Shown one piece after another: positions 8,334 through 18,314 of a stretch of DNA of 64,000 bases. A program made the translations under genes and the position numbers. Every line of letters starts with the position of its first letter. The stretch's first letter is position 1. This stretch comes from Haloterrigena sp. H1. GTDB taxonomy: Archaea; Halobacteriota; Halobacteria; Halobacteriales; Natrialbaceae. Location: positions 1 through 64,000 of the forward strand of contig NZ_SMZK01000002.1 of the NCBI RefSeq assembly GCF_005938085.1, in the 5' to 3' direction. The notes under the pieces were generated by a model. It did no database searches. It was given only the letters and a program-made list of their open reading frames with translations, and was not told where the DNA came from.

Positions 8334-8725
8334 AAGGGAGAGAATCGATGCATACACTATCTGCTCTCTTTGTCTCGAATCTGATACAACAATCCTAATG
8401 TATTTTAATAGGTTCCTTCGGTGGGGTATTTGCGACAATTGAACAGTCGTGGTACACTCACACTGAGTAATCCAACCGATTATTCGTAACGTGCCTGCCT
8501 TCTGAATTGGCTGAGAAATAAATTGCTGTGGCGTTGATTATTTCACCTGTACTTACCGCGAATCCCAAGATGAAACCTAAATAAATAAACCGTATTACCA
8601 ACTACTGTGAAACAAACTAGCCTGATTTCAGCATCTATGTCGTAGCCCCCGACCATAGTTCCTATTTCGGAAGATTCGGAAACCACCCACTTCGATTTAT
8701 TACCATAGACCTGTGTCGACGCGGT
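8334..8725. promoter_or_regulatory. Upstream region of orc1 (candidate origin or promoter)
   Basis: A 392-bp gene-free, relatively AT-rich stretch before the orc1 gene at 8726. In haloarchaeal plasmids, origins typically lie beside orc1/cdc6 genes. Two TTCGGAA direct copies lie at about 8668-8684, and CCTGTACTTACCGCG sits mid-region, but I do not see a clear set of ORB-type repeats. The origin assignment therefore rests on position only. Confidence 0.35.
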
Positions 8726-9730
8726 ATGATTACAGACGCTCGGGTGCTTCAACCGGAGTTCATCCCGCAAGAGGTGAAACACCGGGACGCAGAGGTCAAC
8801 CATCTCTCAAGCGTCCTGCGGCCGATCCTAGACGGACAATCAGCTGATCCAGTCTTCCTCTACGGTCCTTCCGGAGTCGGGAAAACCTGCATCGCTCAGT
8901 TCACAGTTGAACGACTCCGAGAGAACGTCGTCGATATCAACCACCAGTACGTGAACTGCTGGGAGAATCACAACCGGTTCAAAACGCTGTACAGCCTTCT
9001 CGACGGCATCAACCAAACCATCGACATCCATCGTCAATCTACCCCGAAAGATCTACTACTCGACCGTCTCCGCGACTACGATGGCCCACCATACGTCGTT
9101 ATCCTTGATGAGGTGGACCAGTTAAAGGACAAGAGCCTCCTGTACGAATTATACCACATCCCTCGCATCACGATGATCCTCATTGCTAACAATGAAAAAG
9201 GCCTCTTTGCCGACGTGGACGACCGGCTGAATAGCCGTCTTAGTGTCTGTACCCGCATTCACTTCCACTCGTACACTCACGACGAGTTAGTCGCAATCCT
9301 GCACGATCGCGTCCAATGGGGACTCAAAGGCGAGGCAATCAACCAGCAGGGACTCAACGTGATTGCGAACAACGCGGCTGGCGATGCTCGCGTTGCAATC
9401 GGAATCCTCCGGAAAGCGGCTCGCACAGCTCAGGAGGAACAATTGGACAGTATCCCCGACCGTGTGATTCAGAAGGTTACTCCGGAAGCGAAATCGGAAA
9501 TCAAGCAGAAAACAGTCGATCGACTCACAACCCACCAGCAAATTCTCTACAAGATCATCGCTGAGTACGGAGAAATCGCACCGAGTGACCTCTACGAGGA
9601 GTATTGTGATCACGTAAGTGAGCCGAAGACACGTCGGATGATGCGGAACTACTTAGCGAAGTTAGAACACTACAACCTCGTCGAGGGGAAAGGCAATACG
9701 AAGGCGCGGATCTACCGTTCGGTTGCTTGA
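8726..9730 (+). CDS. orc1: Orc1/Cdc6-family replication initiator
   Basis: A 334-residue AAA+ protein that binds origins and loads the replicative helicase. The Walker A motif GPSGVGKT lies near residue 50, and the Walker B motif VVILDEVDQ near residue 120. Sensor residues follow in ITMILIANNEKG, and arginine-finger region RLNSRLSVCTRIHF is present. A C-terminal winged helix (TTHQQILYKIIAEYGEI...TRRMMRNYLAKLEHYNLV) would contact DNA. The length is short relative to chromosomal Orc1 (about 400), as in plasmid-type paralogues. It starts at an ATG after the AT-rich region. It is followed by a decayed nuclease gene. Confidence 0.93.
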   Translation: MITDARVLQPEFIPQEVKHRDAEVNHLSSVLRPILDGQSADPVFLYGPSGVGKTCIAQFTVERLRENVVDINHQYVNCWENHNRFKTLYSLLDGINQTIDIHRQSTPKDLLLDRLRDYDGPPYVVILDEVDQLKDKSLLYELYHIPRITMILIANNEKGLFADVDDRLNSRLSVCTRIHFHSYTHDELVAILHDRVQWGLKGEAINQQGLNVIANNAAGDARVAIGILRKAARTAQEEQLDSIPDRVIQKVTPEAKSEIKQKTVDRLTTHQQILYKIIAEYGEIAPSDLYEEYCDHVSEPKTRRMMRNYLAKLEHYNLVEGKGNTKARIYRSVA

Positions 9731-9823
9731 ACCTCTACAATGCCTGTTGATGACCAGTACGAGCTATCCGATTTCGGAAGCTACACGCGGCACTCTATTT
9801 AGCGCAGGGAAGTTGGCTTTTAC

Positions 9824-10436
9824 GTGACCGAAGACAACTCAAACGAGAGGGAAGACAAAGTCGAATCCACCAGTGAGACGACGCCAGACACTGCTGGGAC
9901 CAATAATATACAGGCGCTAGTTGAACAGATCTCGAATTTGCGATTCAACGCCTGGTACGATGAGCAACAGTTCGAGCAGAACATTCTAGAGGGACAGGCG
10001 TATTTCAACGGGCCATCACCGCCGAAAGTACGAGCAGACGGGTGAGCTACCGCCAGCGACACCAGAGCGGGAGTGGGAGTGTTCGTATTGCTCGTTCAAA
10101 GAACGGTGTGGGAAGGGCGACGCGCCGTTCTCAGACATCGGCTACGACGGTCTGTTGCCGCTATTTGATGGGTACGACCGGCAGAACGTAGAAGAATACC
10201 TGCAGGCACACGATGACCGTGACGCGCGTCTCACGCCTACCCTCGCGTACACCTCTCATAGTCTCGCAGAAACGTACGAAGTGTATGACTGGTCGTGCCC
10301 AAAGTGCAGTAAGACGTTCGAGTGGAGCGCCATTGAGTGGGACGGTGATACAGCTGACCCGCCATTCTGTCCATCGTGCGCTGCTGACGGCGACCTGTTC
10401 ATACTTAGCGGTCCAGCGGCCGCCGACCAACTCTGA
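9824..10436 (+). pseudogene. Cas4-like/PD-(D/E)XK nuclease C-terminal part, frameshifted
   Basis: The first frame (GTG 9824 to stop 10045) ends in FNGPSPPK. The reading then continues one base over as KYEQTGELPPATPEREWECSYC... to 10436. The joined C-terminal part contains C-x2-C-x6-C (CSYCSFKERC), the iron-sulfur cysteine pattern of Cas4/AddB-like nucleases. A further zinc ribbon follows (CPKC...CPSC). The catalytic N-terminal domain is absent, so this is a truncated and frameshifted remnant. A 20-codon frame at 9741 may be another scrap of the same gene. It lies directly downstream of orc1. A sequencing error at about 10025 would remove the frameshift but not the missing N-terminus. Confidence 0.6.
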
Positions 10437-10445
10437 TTCTTAAGC

Positions 10446-11180
10446 TTATTCTTCGTTGTGCTCACTGTCGCTTGATTCCTCGTCTGCCCCCATATCCGAA
10501 AACGTACCCTGACTCATGCTTTCCGGGTCAGGCTCTTTACCGTCGTCTAAGATCATGTCGGACGGGCGTCTGTGAAGCGCGCTACGCTCATCAGTTTCTC
10601 CGCCTTCTATCTCTTCTTCTTCACTGGATTGTCGTTCACTTGGCGGGTCAGGGTGGTCCAGCGATGAATCGTCTTGCTTACTGGTGATCTGTCCTTCACC
10701 GAAAGTGGAGTCACTGATGTCTGTGGATTCCGAAGATTCCATTTCCGAATCTTCCCCGTCATCCTGTGGGATCTCCCGTTTAGTGATCGTGCCTTCTTCG
10801 GCCTCGGGAAACTGCAGCAGTTGCGACGGATTGGTCTCAACCCATTCGGCAAAATCGTCCGTCTGTTCATCCAGAAGTTCCTGTAACGCCCGCATTTTCC
10901 GGTAGTTACTCACAATTCCCTGGCGAGCCATCTGGTCTGTCAGGAACTCCCCCATGTCCGTCAATTCATACACCTTCTTCGTTCCAACCTCGGCTTCTCC
11001 GAGATTGACTTCCAGCAATCCGAGTTCCGCTGCCTCATCCCGCCGCTCTGTAATCGTTGAGGACGTTATCTCGATTTGCGGTGCAAGTTCCGAATACGTC
11101 ATTGGACGTTCATGAAGCATCGAGAGCATCCCTATCGCACCTTTTCGGCGTAGAAACTCCTGCACGGTGAGGCTCATCAC
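10446..11180 (-). CDS. Winged-helix DNA-binding protein with long acidic tail
   Basis: A 244-residue protein. Residues 1-90 form a winged helix (FLRRKGAIGMLSMLHERPMTYSELA, then SSTITERRDEAAELGLLEV and a wing VGTKKVYELTDMG), similar to MarR/PadR-type or plasmid-encoded HTH proteins. From about residue 125 the chain is almost entirely Ser, Asp and Glu (low complexity, disordered). It is convergent with the nuclease remnant. A regulatory or partition-like DNA-binding role is inference. Confidence 0.7.
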   Translation of the reverse strand: MMSLTVQEFLRRKGAIGMLSMLHERPMTYSELAPQIEITSSTITERRDEAAELGLLEVNLGEAEVGTKKVYELTDMGEFLTDQMARQGIVSNYRKMRALQELLDEQTDDFAEWVETNPSQLLQFPEAEEGTITKREIPQDDGEDSEMESSESTDISDSTFGEGQITSKQDDSSLDHPDPPSERQSSEEEEIEGGETDERSALHRRPSDMILDDGKEPDPESMSQGTFSDMGADEESSDSEHNEE

Positions 11181-11432
11181 TTACAGCTTCAGAATCAAGC
11201 CGTTTAGAATCCCGAGCCAACTCCAATTTGGAAGTAACCTAAATTCTCGCAATCCCAGAAAAATCGAACAACACGCCCTATACAGGCGTTTTTAACGCCT
11301 GACTCGGAAATCACACCCAGATGGATACACTCCAACTTCGAGTGGCATCCGGCAGGATGAGACCACGATTGCTACTCCAATCCGAGACGCGGCATCGCAC
11401 GCAACCACGACTGTACAGGATGGTGACACTCG

Positions 11433-13208
11433 ATGAGTGACACGCCTGATATTGATGACCTCGATCTGGACCGAGTTCTGAACCAGCTCTCGAAACAGGC
11501 CGACGATGTCCTCGAAGAAGGAACGGACTGGGCAGAGCTCGGGCAGCAAATCGACGTTCCGTCCACTTACCGGAATCAGGACCCGTACCCTGAGTGGCAC
11601 GCTGAGGTAAACGACTTCGACCCGATGTTTCTCGCTGCCTTGTGGGCGAAAACCGAAAAGGAATCCATCACCGGCCTTTCCGACCGCCTCGAAGACAATC
11701 CGGAGATTGCTGAGGCATTCGGGTTCGACACAGACGAGATCCCGCACGGAGATACGTTCGCTCGTGCGTGGCGGAACCGCTTCGAAGATCTCCACACCAC
11801 AATTGAGACGTCTGCTAAGACTATCGACGAAATCGCTACGGAACGCGGTAGTCCGATCGGCGGGCATACTGGACTACAACCCGATGAAACAAACGGCACA
11901 TCGAAGCGAACAGAGCAACGACTCCTGCGGCAGAAGACGAAAGAAGTGCTGGACCAGATGGCTGACATCATTTTCCCGGCACTCAACCTTCCACGCCCGG
12001 AGAACGCGATCTATGATGAAGAGGACTTGCTGGAACTACTGACGGTGATGGGGATTAACAGTGAAGCTGCGAACAACGGCGCTGACATCAATGGAGACCG
12101 GCTCGCCGAGCAGAAGGACATCCATCCGACAGAGGATCCGTTCTACGAAGACGGAATGCGCGGCGAGACACTACTGAACGCCATTCACGAACTGGCCATT
12201 GAGGAAATCACCGATATGGTGAATGAAGCAGCTGGACGCGCGCTGACGCGCATCAAACCGTACGCCGATTTCCCGGAACCGGTGTTCCTCGCAATCGACA
12301 TCACGTACATCGCCTACTATGGTGGGCGTGAGAAGATGGAGTGGGTATCGGGAACGCCGGATCACAAACAGTATGACTGGTGTCACAAGTTCGCCACGGC
12401 AACGCTCGTCGGTGACGGCGTCCACATGGTCGTCGGGATGATCCCCGTGGGAAACGCCGAGCGAACGGATAACGACGCGTATCCTGGCGAGGAGGAACAG
12501 TCATTCGTCCATGGCGATGTCGTCCGCAAGCTGATCGGAATCGTCTCAGACTACATCACACCACGGTGTGTCTACGCAGATCGGGCGTTCGCTACGGCCG
12601 ATACTGTGAGTGCGTTCGAAGAGAACAACCTGCGGTACCTGATGCCTGCGCCACGAAACAAGCGGGCGAAGCGGTGGCTACGCCGGAACGTAGACATGGA
12701 GCGCGGCATCGTCGCCACTGAACAAGACTGGACGTTTCACGGGTCGGTGAAACACGGTGTCTCGAACGAACAGGTAACAACGAACCTCATCGGGCTACCC
12801 GGTGATCCTGATGAGCGGCAGTACGGGTACGGGGAAGAACCTGATGACGACGAGGAGATCGTTGATGAGGAAGACCAGACTGCGGTTCCATTCTACACGA
12901 ACTTGCACGTCGATGACGAAACGGCATTAGATCGCCGGCAGACGAAGCGGCAGGTCGAGAAGTACAATCGTCGCGGTGGGATTGAGACGGCATTCAAGAA
13001 AATAAAAGAGTTCGCTGCATGGACGACATCGAAGGAATTCGAGGTTCGAAACTTCCATTTCGGGTTCGCCGTCTTGCTGTACAACGCGTGGCTGATGGTT
13101 GACTTCCTCGTCCAAGCTGGGCTGGATGTGGAATTTCGACCGAAACCTCGGATTACAGCGCAGCGGTTCATCGCGTACATCAGGCGGCGACTCAACCGGT
13201 TGATATAG
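11433..13208 (+). CDS. IS4-type DDE transposase (large, 591 aa)
   Basis: Visible catalytic blocks are AIDITYIAYYG (first Asp), VYADRAFAT (second Asp) and the YREK signature Y-x2-R-x3-E-x6-K in YNRRGGIETAFKKIK. These are the hallmarks of IS4-type transposases. The N-terminal 250 residues are an acidic helical region. It is a distant relative of the two 584-residue transposases to its right but lacks the divergent passenger gene. I could not define terminal repeats in 11181-11432 or 13209-13401, so IS borders are open. It appears intact. Confidence 0.85.
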   Translation: MSDTPDIDDLDLDRVLNQLSKQADDVLEEGTDWAELGQQIDVPSTYRNQDPYPEWHAEVNDFDPMFLAALWAKTEKESITGLSDRLEDNPEIAEAFGFDTDEIPHGDTFARAWRNRFEDLHTTIETSAKTIDEIATERGSPIGGHTGLQPDETNGTSKRTEQRLLRQKTKEVLDQMADIIFPALNLPRPENAIYDEEDLLELLTVMGINSEAANNGADINGDRLAEQKDIHPTEDPFYEDGMRGETLLNAIHELAIEEITDMVNEAAGRALTRIKPYADFPEPVFLAIDITYIAYYGGREKMEWVSGTPDHKQYDWCHKFATATLVGDGVHMVVGMIPVGNAERTDNDAYPGEEEQSFVHGDVVRKLIGIVSDYITPRCVYADRAFATADTVSAFEENNLRYLMPAPRNKRAKRWLRRNVDMERGIVATEQDWTFHGSVKHGVSNEQVTTNLIGLPGDPDERQYGYGEEPDDDEEIVDEEDQTAVPFYTNLHVDDETALDRRQTKRQVEKYNRRGGIETAFKKIKEFAAWTTSKEFEVRNFHFGFAVLLYNAWLMVDFLVQAGLDVEFRPKPRITAQRFIAYIRRRLNRLI

Positions 13209-13606
13209 TCGGCCTTCACTTCTGCGTTCGCTCCTTTTCCTGAGAGCCATCAGTAGCCAGATGACGTATTTTTCGTAGTTACTCGGTATCCTCGACAAGT
13301 CTGATTGATTTTTGAGGTATTTCAGCGGCTGATCTGGGACTGAGAGGGCGCTGAGGTCATCGAAAACTGGAGATCCCGTTCAGCAAAACCGGGCTATTCG
13401 CAACTACCACGTTTCTGGGATGTAGAGCGTCTACAAACGAGCTTCGGAGGAACCAAATAAAATCCGAGTAGATATCTCTCGAATCCTATGTCGCAATCCT
13501 TGGTTCGCTAAGCAAGATGTGCTGAGCAGCGTTCAACACACGATTTAGGAGATAGAACGCGAGTCCTGCGGCTTGCCGCAGGCGAGCCACACCGAGTGCT
13601 TTCCGC

Positions 13607-15361
13607 TTAGCCACCTTGTCGGAGTGATTGACTGACCGCCCGGACGAATGTCCTGGCGGTCACGACCGGCGGCGATCTGATCTCGCGATCTGTTCCGAGC
13701 TTCACCAAGTAATCGGTAAGCCTCCAGAGATTGTACAACAATGCTGCGAACGTGAAGCTGAACAACCGAACACGATAGTCCTTCGAGGACGTCTTGGGAA
13801 GAAACGCTTTCACCGACTTGTACTGATTTTCGATATCCCAGCGTCGGCTGTAGCTGTTGGTGACGTGCATGATCTCCTCGGGAGCGACGTGATCACGGTT
13901 GGTCACGAACACGGCATAGCTTCCGTCAGCTTCCTCATCAGTCGCTGGTACGTACAGGAACTCTGCGGTGTGGTGGAGTTCGCCATTAATGGCGAACGGA
14001 ACATCGTTCTTGACAGCGGCGTCAACTCCTTCTTTGCTCTTGATTTTCCCGATTGCCTCGTAATCGTCTTCATACTTCGGCACTGGCGTCATGTACACAA
14101 GCCCGCGGTCGTGAATCGTTGCGTACACCTCGTTACTGTAGAATCCCCGGTCTAGGAGCACTTCGTCGAGATCGACGTACTGCTGGGCTGTGTCCAGCAG
14201 TACGTCAACCACATCCGCCTTCGAATCGGCTGGCGCATCTTCTGGTTCCCACGCAGAGCGTTCCTTGACTGGCTCGATACCCAGGATGATTGGGACATCG
14301 TTCCCGACGATCGTGATCGTCGCGAACGTATACCCGTGCTTGATTTCACCGTCTTCTTTGTACCCGCTAACCATCGGCGGATACTCTGCTTTCGGGATTT
14401 TCTCGTCCTTGTCGATCCACGGCCAGACGTGGTAGGGAACGTGTGTGAAGTCGACGGCCGCCACAACGTGGCGGTCGTCGAAGGGATCCTCGTGACGAAT
14501 CGTCTTGAGGATATTTTCGGTCGCCGCGTTGAACGAGGCCATCACAGCCTCTCGATACAGCTCAGTGAACGCGACGATATCCTCAATCTGCAACTCCTGA
14601 ACGGAGCGCGTTACTTCCTCGTCGGATGGCGTCGCAAACTGCTTGATTACTCGGAGAAACGTCGAGTCGTCACAGATCTCGTTCTCCTCAAGGAACCAGC
14701 CAGCTTCTCCCTCTGAATGAGCGCTCCCCTGCGTGAGACACGCGTTGGAGAACAGATCAAGGATCTGTTCATCCTCATAGACCCTGTTGTCGGCTCTATC
14801 GGAGTCGAACTCGGCGAAGCCGTGTCGGCGAGCGAGTTCGACGACCTTACTCCCGTGCTCGCGCACGTGTGCGCGAGACACTGTCGAATCGGATGTACCG
14901 TCGCTTGCTTCCTTTTCATCCAGATTAATTGGAATGAGTGCCTCCGAAATAACGTCGTGATCACGTGCTTCACGAGCTATTCCCTTCGCAGCGGCCTCAA
15001 GCGTAGTCTTGGTCTGCTCGCTGAATTGGTTCCAAGCGTATGAGAGATTCTGCTGAGTCGGCACCTTGTTCAAACCTAGCTGTTTCAGCAGTGCTGGACG
15101 GTTCTCAAGCCGATCTGCGACCTCGCTTTGGGCGAGGTCGTAGATCGTCTGGTAGATGTAGACTCGTGCCATTGACTCGGTTCCGAACGAGACTTTGTGC
15201 TGTTGTCGAGCGTCAGTTAGTCCATCCACGGGAATCGAGACGTCTCCAAGTACACGCCAAAGATGATCAGCTGTTTCACAGACTTTCTTGGCGTGGATGA
15301 CGATCGCCCCCGCCAAAGCGGGGGCATCGTCATCAACTGCAGGAGTGATGTTAGATGCCAT
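13607..15361 (-). CDS. IS4-type transposase, copy A
   Basis: A 584-residue DDE enzyme. First Asp is in AAVDFTHVPYH, second Asp in VLLDRGFYSNE, and the YREK signature is in YSRRWDIENQYKSVK. Copy B (16107-17861) differs at only 11 residues, four of them clustered in one surface segment near residue 153. The protein carries a helical N-terminal region and the C-terminal LFSFTFAALLYNLW helix typical of the group. It starts 50-110 bases from a divergent passenger gene, sharing its promoter region. A GC-rich hairpin (CCCCCGCCAAAGCGGGGG) lies within the first codons. Confidence 0.88.
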   Translation of the reverse strand: MASNITPAVDDDAPALAGAIVIHAKKVCETADHLWRVLGDVSIPVDGLTDARQQHKVSFGTESMARVYIYQTIYDLAQSEVADRLENRPALLKQLGLNKVPTQQNLSYAWNQFSEQTKTTLEAAAKGIAREARDHDVISEALIPINLDEKEASDGTSDSTVSRAHVREHGSKVVELARRHGFAEFDSDRADNRVYEDEQILDLFSNACLTQGSAHSEGEAGWFLEENEICDDSTFLRVIKQFATPSDEEVTRSVQELQIEDIVAFTELYREAVMASFNAATENILKTIRHEDPFDDRHVVAAVDFTHVPYHVWPWIDKDEKIPKAEYPPMVSGYKEDGEIKHGYTFATITIVGNDVPIILGIEPVKERSAWEPEDAPADSKADVVDVLLDTAQQYVDLDEVLLDRGFYSNEVYATIHDRGLVYMTPVPKYEDDYEAIGKIKSKEGVDAAVKNDVPFAINGELHHTAEFLYVPATDEEADGSYAVFVTNRDHVAPEEIMHVTNSYSRRWDIENQYKSVKAFLPKTSSKDYRVRLFSFTFAALLYNLWRLTDYLVKLGTDREIRSPPVVTARTFVRAVSQSLRQGG

Positions 15362-15466
15362 TAGCAGTCAGTCCAGATACTGAAACCGAAGGAGAGACTC
15401 CCCATTAGGGCACCTCATTTGGACCTACGCCGAACGGTTATTTACGCGCCAAGAGCTACTTGGAGT

Positions 15467-15814
15467 ATGGCTCAAGATGGATCCCTTGTTGAATCGCTTC
15501 CAGACCGCCCACTCAAGGATACTGAGCGTGACTCACTCGAACGACACGAGAGCATCCAGTCAATAATGCCTCAGACGACGAAATTTGATCCGGAACACGG
15601 GATGGTTATGGACACCGCGATGTTCATTGGCTACGACTGGGTGACAGCCGTGACCTACGAAGCAGGTCACGGCTGGAGGGTTGTCTACGAGAGCGGTATG
15701 GAAGATAACATCCTCTCAGATGGGTTTCTGCGAAGCGAGGAACTCTACGAAGAGCATCCGATTCAGCAAGGAATGGACGCTATGAGCGCTGTTGCCTCGG
15801 AAGACGAAGAATAG
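15467..15814 (+). CDS. IS passenger protein, unknown function, copy A
   Basis: A 115-residue acidic soluble protein starting at ATG 15467 (MAQDGSLVES). The frame is open 16 codons further left. No motif is recognised. Features are the central block FIGYDWVTAVTYEAGHGWRV and an acidic tail ending SEDEE. It is transcribed divergently from the transposase inside the element, and the identical protein occurs in copy B (17967-18314). It could be a regulator of transposition, an accessory protein or selfish cargo. Confidence 0.65.
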   Translation: MAQDGSLVESLPDRPLKDTERDSLERHESIQSIMPQTTKFDPEHGMVMDTAMFIGYDWVTAVTYEAGHGWRVVYESGMEDNILSDGFLRSEELYEEHPIQQGMDAMSAVASEDEE

Positions 15815-16106
15815 TTTCTTTTTCAAACAGCTTCTCTGAGGACGATCGGAACGGGTGTCAGCTGTATGGTGGTTTGTAGAATTTGAGATCCCGAAGTTGT
15901 GAACTACCACGCTTCTGGGATGTAGAGTGTCTACAAACGAGCTTCGGAGGAATCAAATAAAATCCGAGTGGAACTCTCTCGAATCCTATGTCGCAATTCT
16001 TGGTTCGCTAAGCAAGATGTGCTGAGCAGCGTCCAACACGCGATTTAGGAGATAGAACGCGAGTCCTGCGGCTTGCCGCAGGCGAGCCACACCGAGTGCT
16101 TTCCGC

Positions 16107-17861
16107 TTAGCCACCTTGTCGGAGTGATTGACTGACCGCCCGGACGAATGTCCTGGCGGTCACGACCGGCGGCGATCTGATCTCGCGATCTGTTCCGAGC
16201 TTCACCAAGTAATCGGTAAGCTTCCAGAGATTGTACAACAATGCTGCGAACGTGAAGCTGAACAACCGAACACGGTAGTCCTTCGAGGACGTCTTGGGAA
16301 GAAATGCTTTCACCGACTTGTACTGATTTTCGATATCCCAGCGTCGGCTGTAGCTGTTGGTGACGTGTATGATCTCCTCGGGAGCGACGTGATCACGGTT
16401 GGTCACGAACACGGCATAGCTTCCTTCAGCTTCCTCATCAGTCGCTGGTGCGTACAGGAACTCTGCGGTGTGGTGGAGTTCGCCATCAATGGCGAACGGA
16501 ACATCGTTCTTGACAGCGGCGTCAACTCCTTCTTTGCTCTTGATTTTCCCGATTGCCTCATAATCGTCTTCATACTTCGGCACTGGCGTCATGTACACAA
16601 GCCCGCGGTCGTGAATCGTTGCGTACACCTCGTTACTGTAGAATCCCCGGTCTAGGAGCACTTCGTCGAGATCGACGTACTGCTGGGCTGTGTCCAGCAG
16701 TACGTCAACCACATCCGCCTTCGAATCGGCTGGCGCATCTTCTGGTTCCCATGCAGAGCGTTCCTTGACTGGCTCGATACCCAGGATGATTGGGACATCG
16801 TTCCCGACGATCGTGATCGTCGCGAACGTATACCCGTGCTTGATTTCACCGTCTTCTTTGTACCCGCTGACCATCGGCGGATACTCTGCTTTCGGGATTT
16901 TCTCGTCCTTGTCGATCCACGGCCAGACGTGGTAGGGGACGTGTGTGAAGTCGACGGCCGCCACAACGTGGCGGTCGTCGAAGGGATCCTCGTGACGAAT
17001 CGTCTTGAGAATATTTTCGGTCGCCGCGTTGAACGAGGCCATCACAGCCTCTCGATACAGCTCAGTGAACGCGACGATATCCTCGATCTGCAACTCCTGA
17101 ACGGAGCGAGTTACTTCCTCGTCGGATGGCGTCGCAAACTGCTTGATTACTCGGAGAAACGTCGAGTCGTCACAGATCTCGTTCTCTTCAAGGAACCACC
17201 CAGCTTCTCCCTCTGAATGAGCGCTCCCCTGCGTGAGGCACGCGTTGGAGAACAGATCAAGGATCTGTTCGTCCTCATATACCCTGTTGTCGGCTCTATC
17301 GGAGTCGAACTCGGCGAAGCCGTGTCGGCGAGCGAGTTCGACGACCTTACTCCCGTGCTCGCGCACGTGTGCGCGAGACACTGTCGAATCGGATTTATCG
17401 TCGTTCGTTTCCTTTTCATCTAGGTTAATTGGAATGAGTGCCTCCGAAATAACGTCGTGATCACGGGCTTCACGAGCTATTCCCTTCGCAGCGGCCTCAA
17501 GCGTGGTCTTGGTTTGCTCGCTGAATTGGTTCCAAGCGTATGAGAGATTCTGCTGAGTCGGCACCCTGTTCAAACCTAGCTGTTTCAGCAGTGCTGGACG
17601 GTTCTCAAGCCGATCTGCGACCTCGCTTTGGGCGAGGTCGTAGATCGTCTGGTAGATGTAGACTCGTGCCATTGACTCGGTTCCGAACGAGACTTTGTGC
17701 TGTTGTCGAGTGTCTGTTAGTCCATCCACGGGAATCGAGACGTCTCCAAGTACACGCCAGAGATGATCAGCTGTTTCACAGACTTTCTTGGCGTGGATGA
17801 CGATCGCCCCCGCCAAAGCGGGGGCATCGTCATCAACTGCAGGAGTGATGTTAGATGCCAT
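16107..17861 (-). CDS. IS4-type transposase, copy B
   Basis: A 584-residue transposase, about 98 percent identical to copy A. All catalytic and YREK residues are conserved. Differences include the cluster ETNDDKS in place of EASDGTS and single changes such as LWKL for LWRL. It is intact and therefore potentially active. The enzyme mobilises the element and its divergent passenger gene. Confidence 0.88.
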   Translation of the reverse strand: MASNITPAVDDDAPALAGAIVIHAKKVCETADHLWRVLGDVSIPVDGLTDTRQQHKVSFGTESMARVYIYQTIYDLAQSEVADRLENRPALLKQLGLNRVPTQQNLSYAWNQFSEQTKTTLEAAAKGIAREARDHDVISEALIPINLDEKETNDDKSDSTVSRAHVREHGSKVVELARRHGFAEFDSDRADNRVYEDEQILDLFSNACLTQGSAHSEGEAGWFLEENEICDDSTFLRVIKQFATPSDEEVTRSVQELQIEDIVAFTELYREAVMASFNAATENILKTIRHEDPFDDRHVVAAVDFTHVPYHVWPWIDKDEKIPKAEYPPMVSGYKEDGEIKHGYTFATITIVGNDVPIILGIEPVKERSAWEPEDAPADSKADVVDVLLDTAQQYVDLDEVLLDRGFYSNEVYATIHDRGLVYMTPVPKYEDDYEAIGKIKSKEGVDAAVKNDVPFAIDGELHHTAEFLYAPATDEEAEGSYAVFVTNRDHVAPEEIIHVTNSYSRRWDIENQYKSVKAFLPKTSSKDYRVRLFSFTFAALLYNLWKLTDYLVKLGTDREIRSPPVVTARTFVRAVSQSLRQGG

Positions 17862-17966
17862 TAACAGTCAGTCCAGATACTGAAACCGAAGGAGAGACTC
17901 CCCATTAGGGCACCTCATTTGGACCCACGCCGAACGGTTATTTACGCACCAAGAGCTACTTGGAGT

Positions 17967-18314
17967 ATGGCTCAAGATGGATCCCTTGTTGAATCGCTTC
18001 CAGACCGCCCACTCAAGGATACTGAGCGTGACTCACTCGAACGACACGAGAGCATCCAGTCAATAATGCCTCAGACGACGAAATTTGATCCGGAACACGG
18101 GATGGTTATGGACACCGCGATGTTCATTGGCTACGACTGGGTGACAGCCGTGACCTACGAAGCAGGTCACGGCTGGAGGGTTGTCTACGAGAGCGGTATG
18201 GAAGATAACATCCTCTCAGATGGGTTTCTGCGAAGCGAAGAGCTCTACGAAGAGCATCCGATTCAGCAAGGAATGGACGCTATGAGCGCTGTTGCCTCGG
18301 AAGACGAAGAATAG
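17967..18314 (+). CDS. IS passenger protein, unknown function, copy B
   Basis: A 115-residue protein identical in sequence to the copy A passenger when read from the ATG at 17967, although the neighbouring transposases differ at 11 positions. The only change in the frame lies in the upstream leader (Leu to Pro codon), supporting this ATG as the real start. It is divergent from the transposase. Confidence 0.65.
   Translation: MAQDGSLVESLPDRPLKDTERDSLERHESIQSIMPQTTKFDPEHGMVMDTAMFIGYDWVTAVTYEAGHGWRVVYESGMEDNILSDGFLRSEELYEEHPIQQGMDAMSAVASEDEE

Larger units (their letters stand above)
13408..15901 (-). mobile_element. IS4-type element with passenger gene, copy A
   Basis: A 2,494-bp unit. The ends are CACGTTTCTGGGATGTAG... 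and ...GATCCCGAAGTTGTG. Read inward, both share CAC-n-TTC(T)GGGAT...TCTACAAAC, an imperfect inverted repeat. It is bordered by AACTAC at 13402-13407 and 15902-15907. Copy B follows immediately and ends at a third AACTAC. It contains a transposase on the minus strand and a divergent small gene. Confidence 0.8.
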
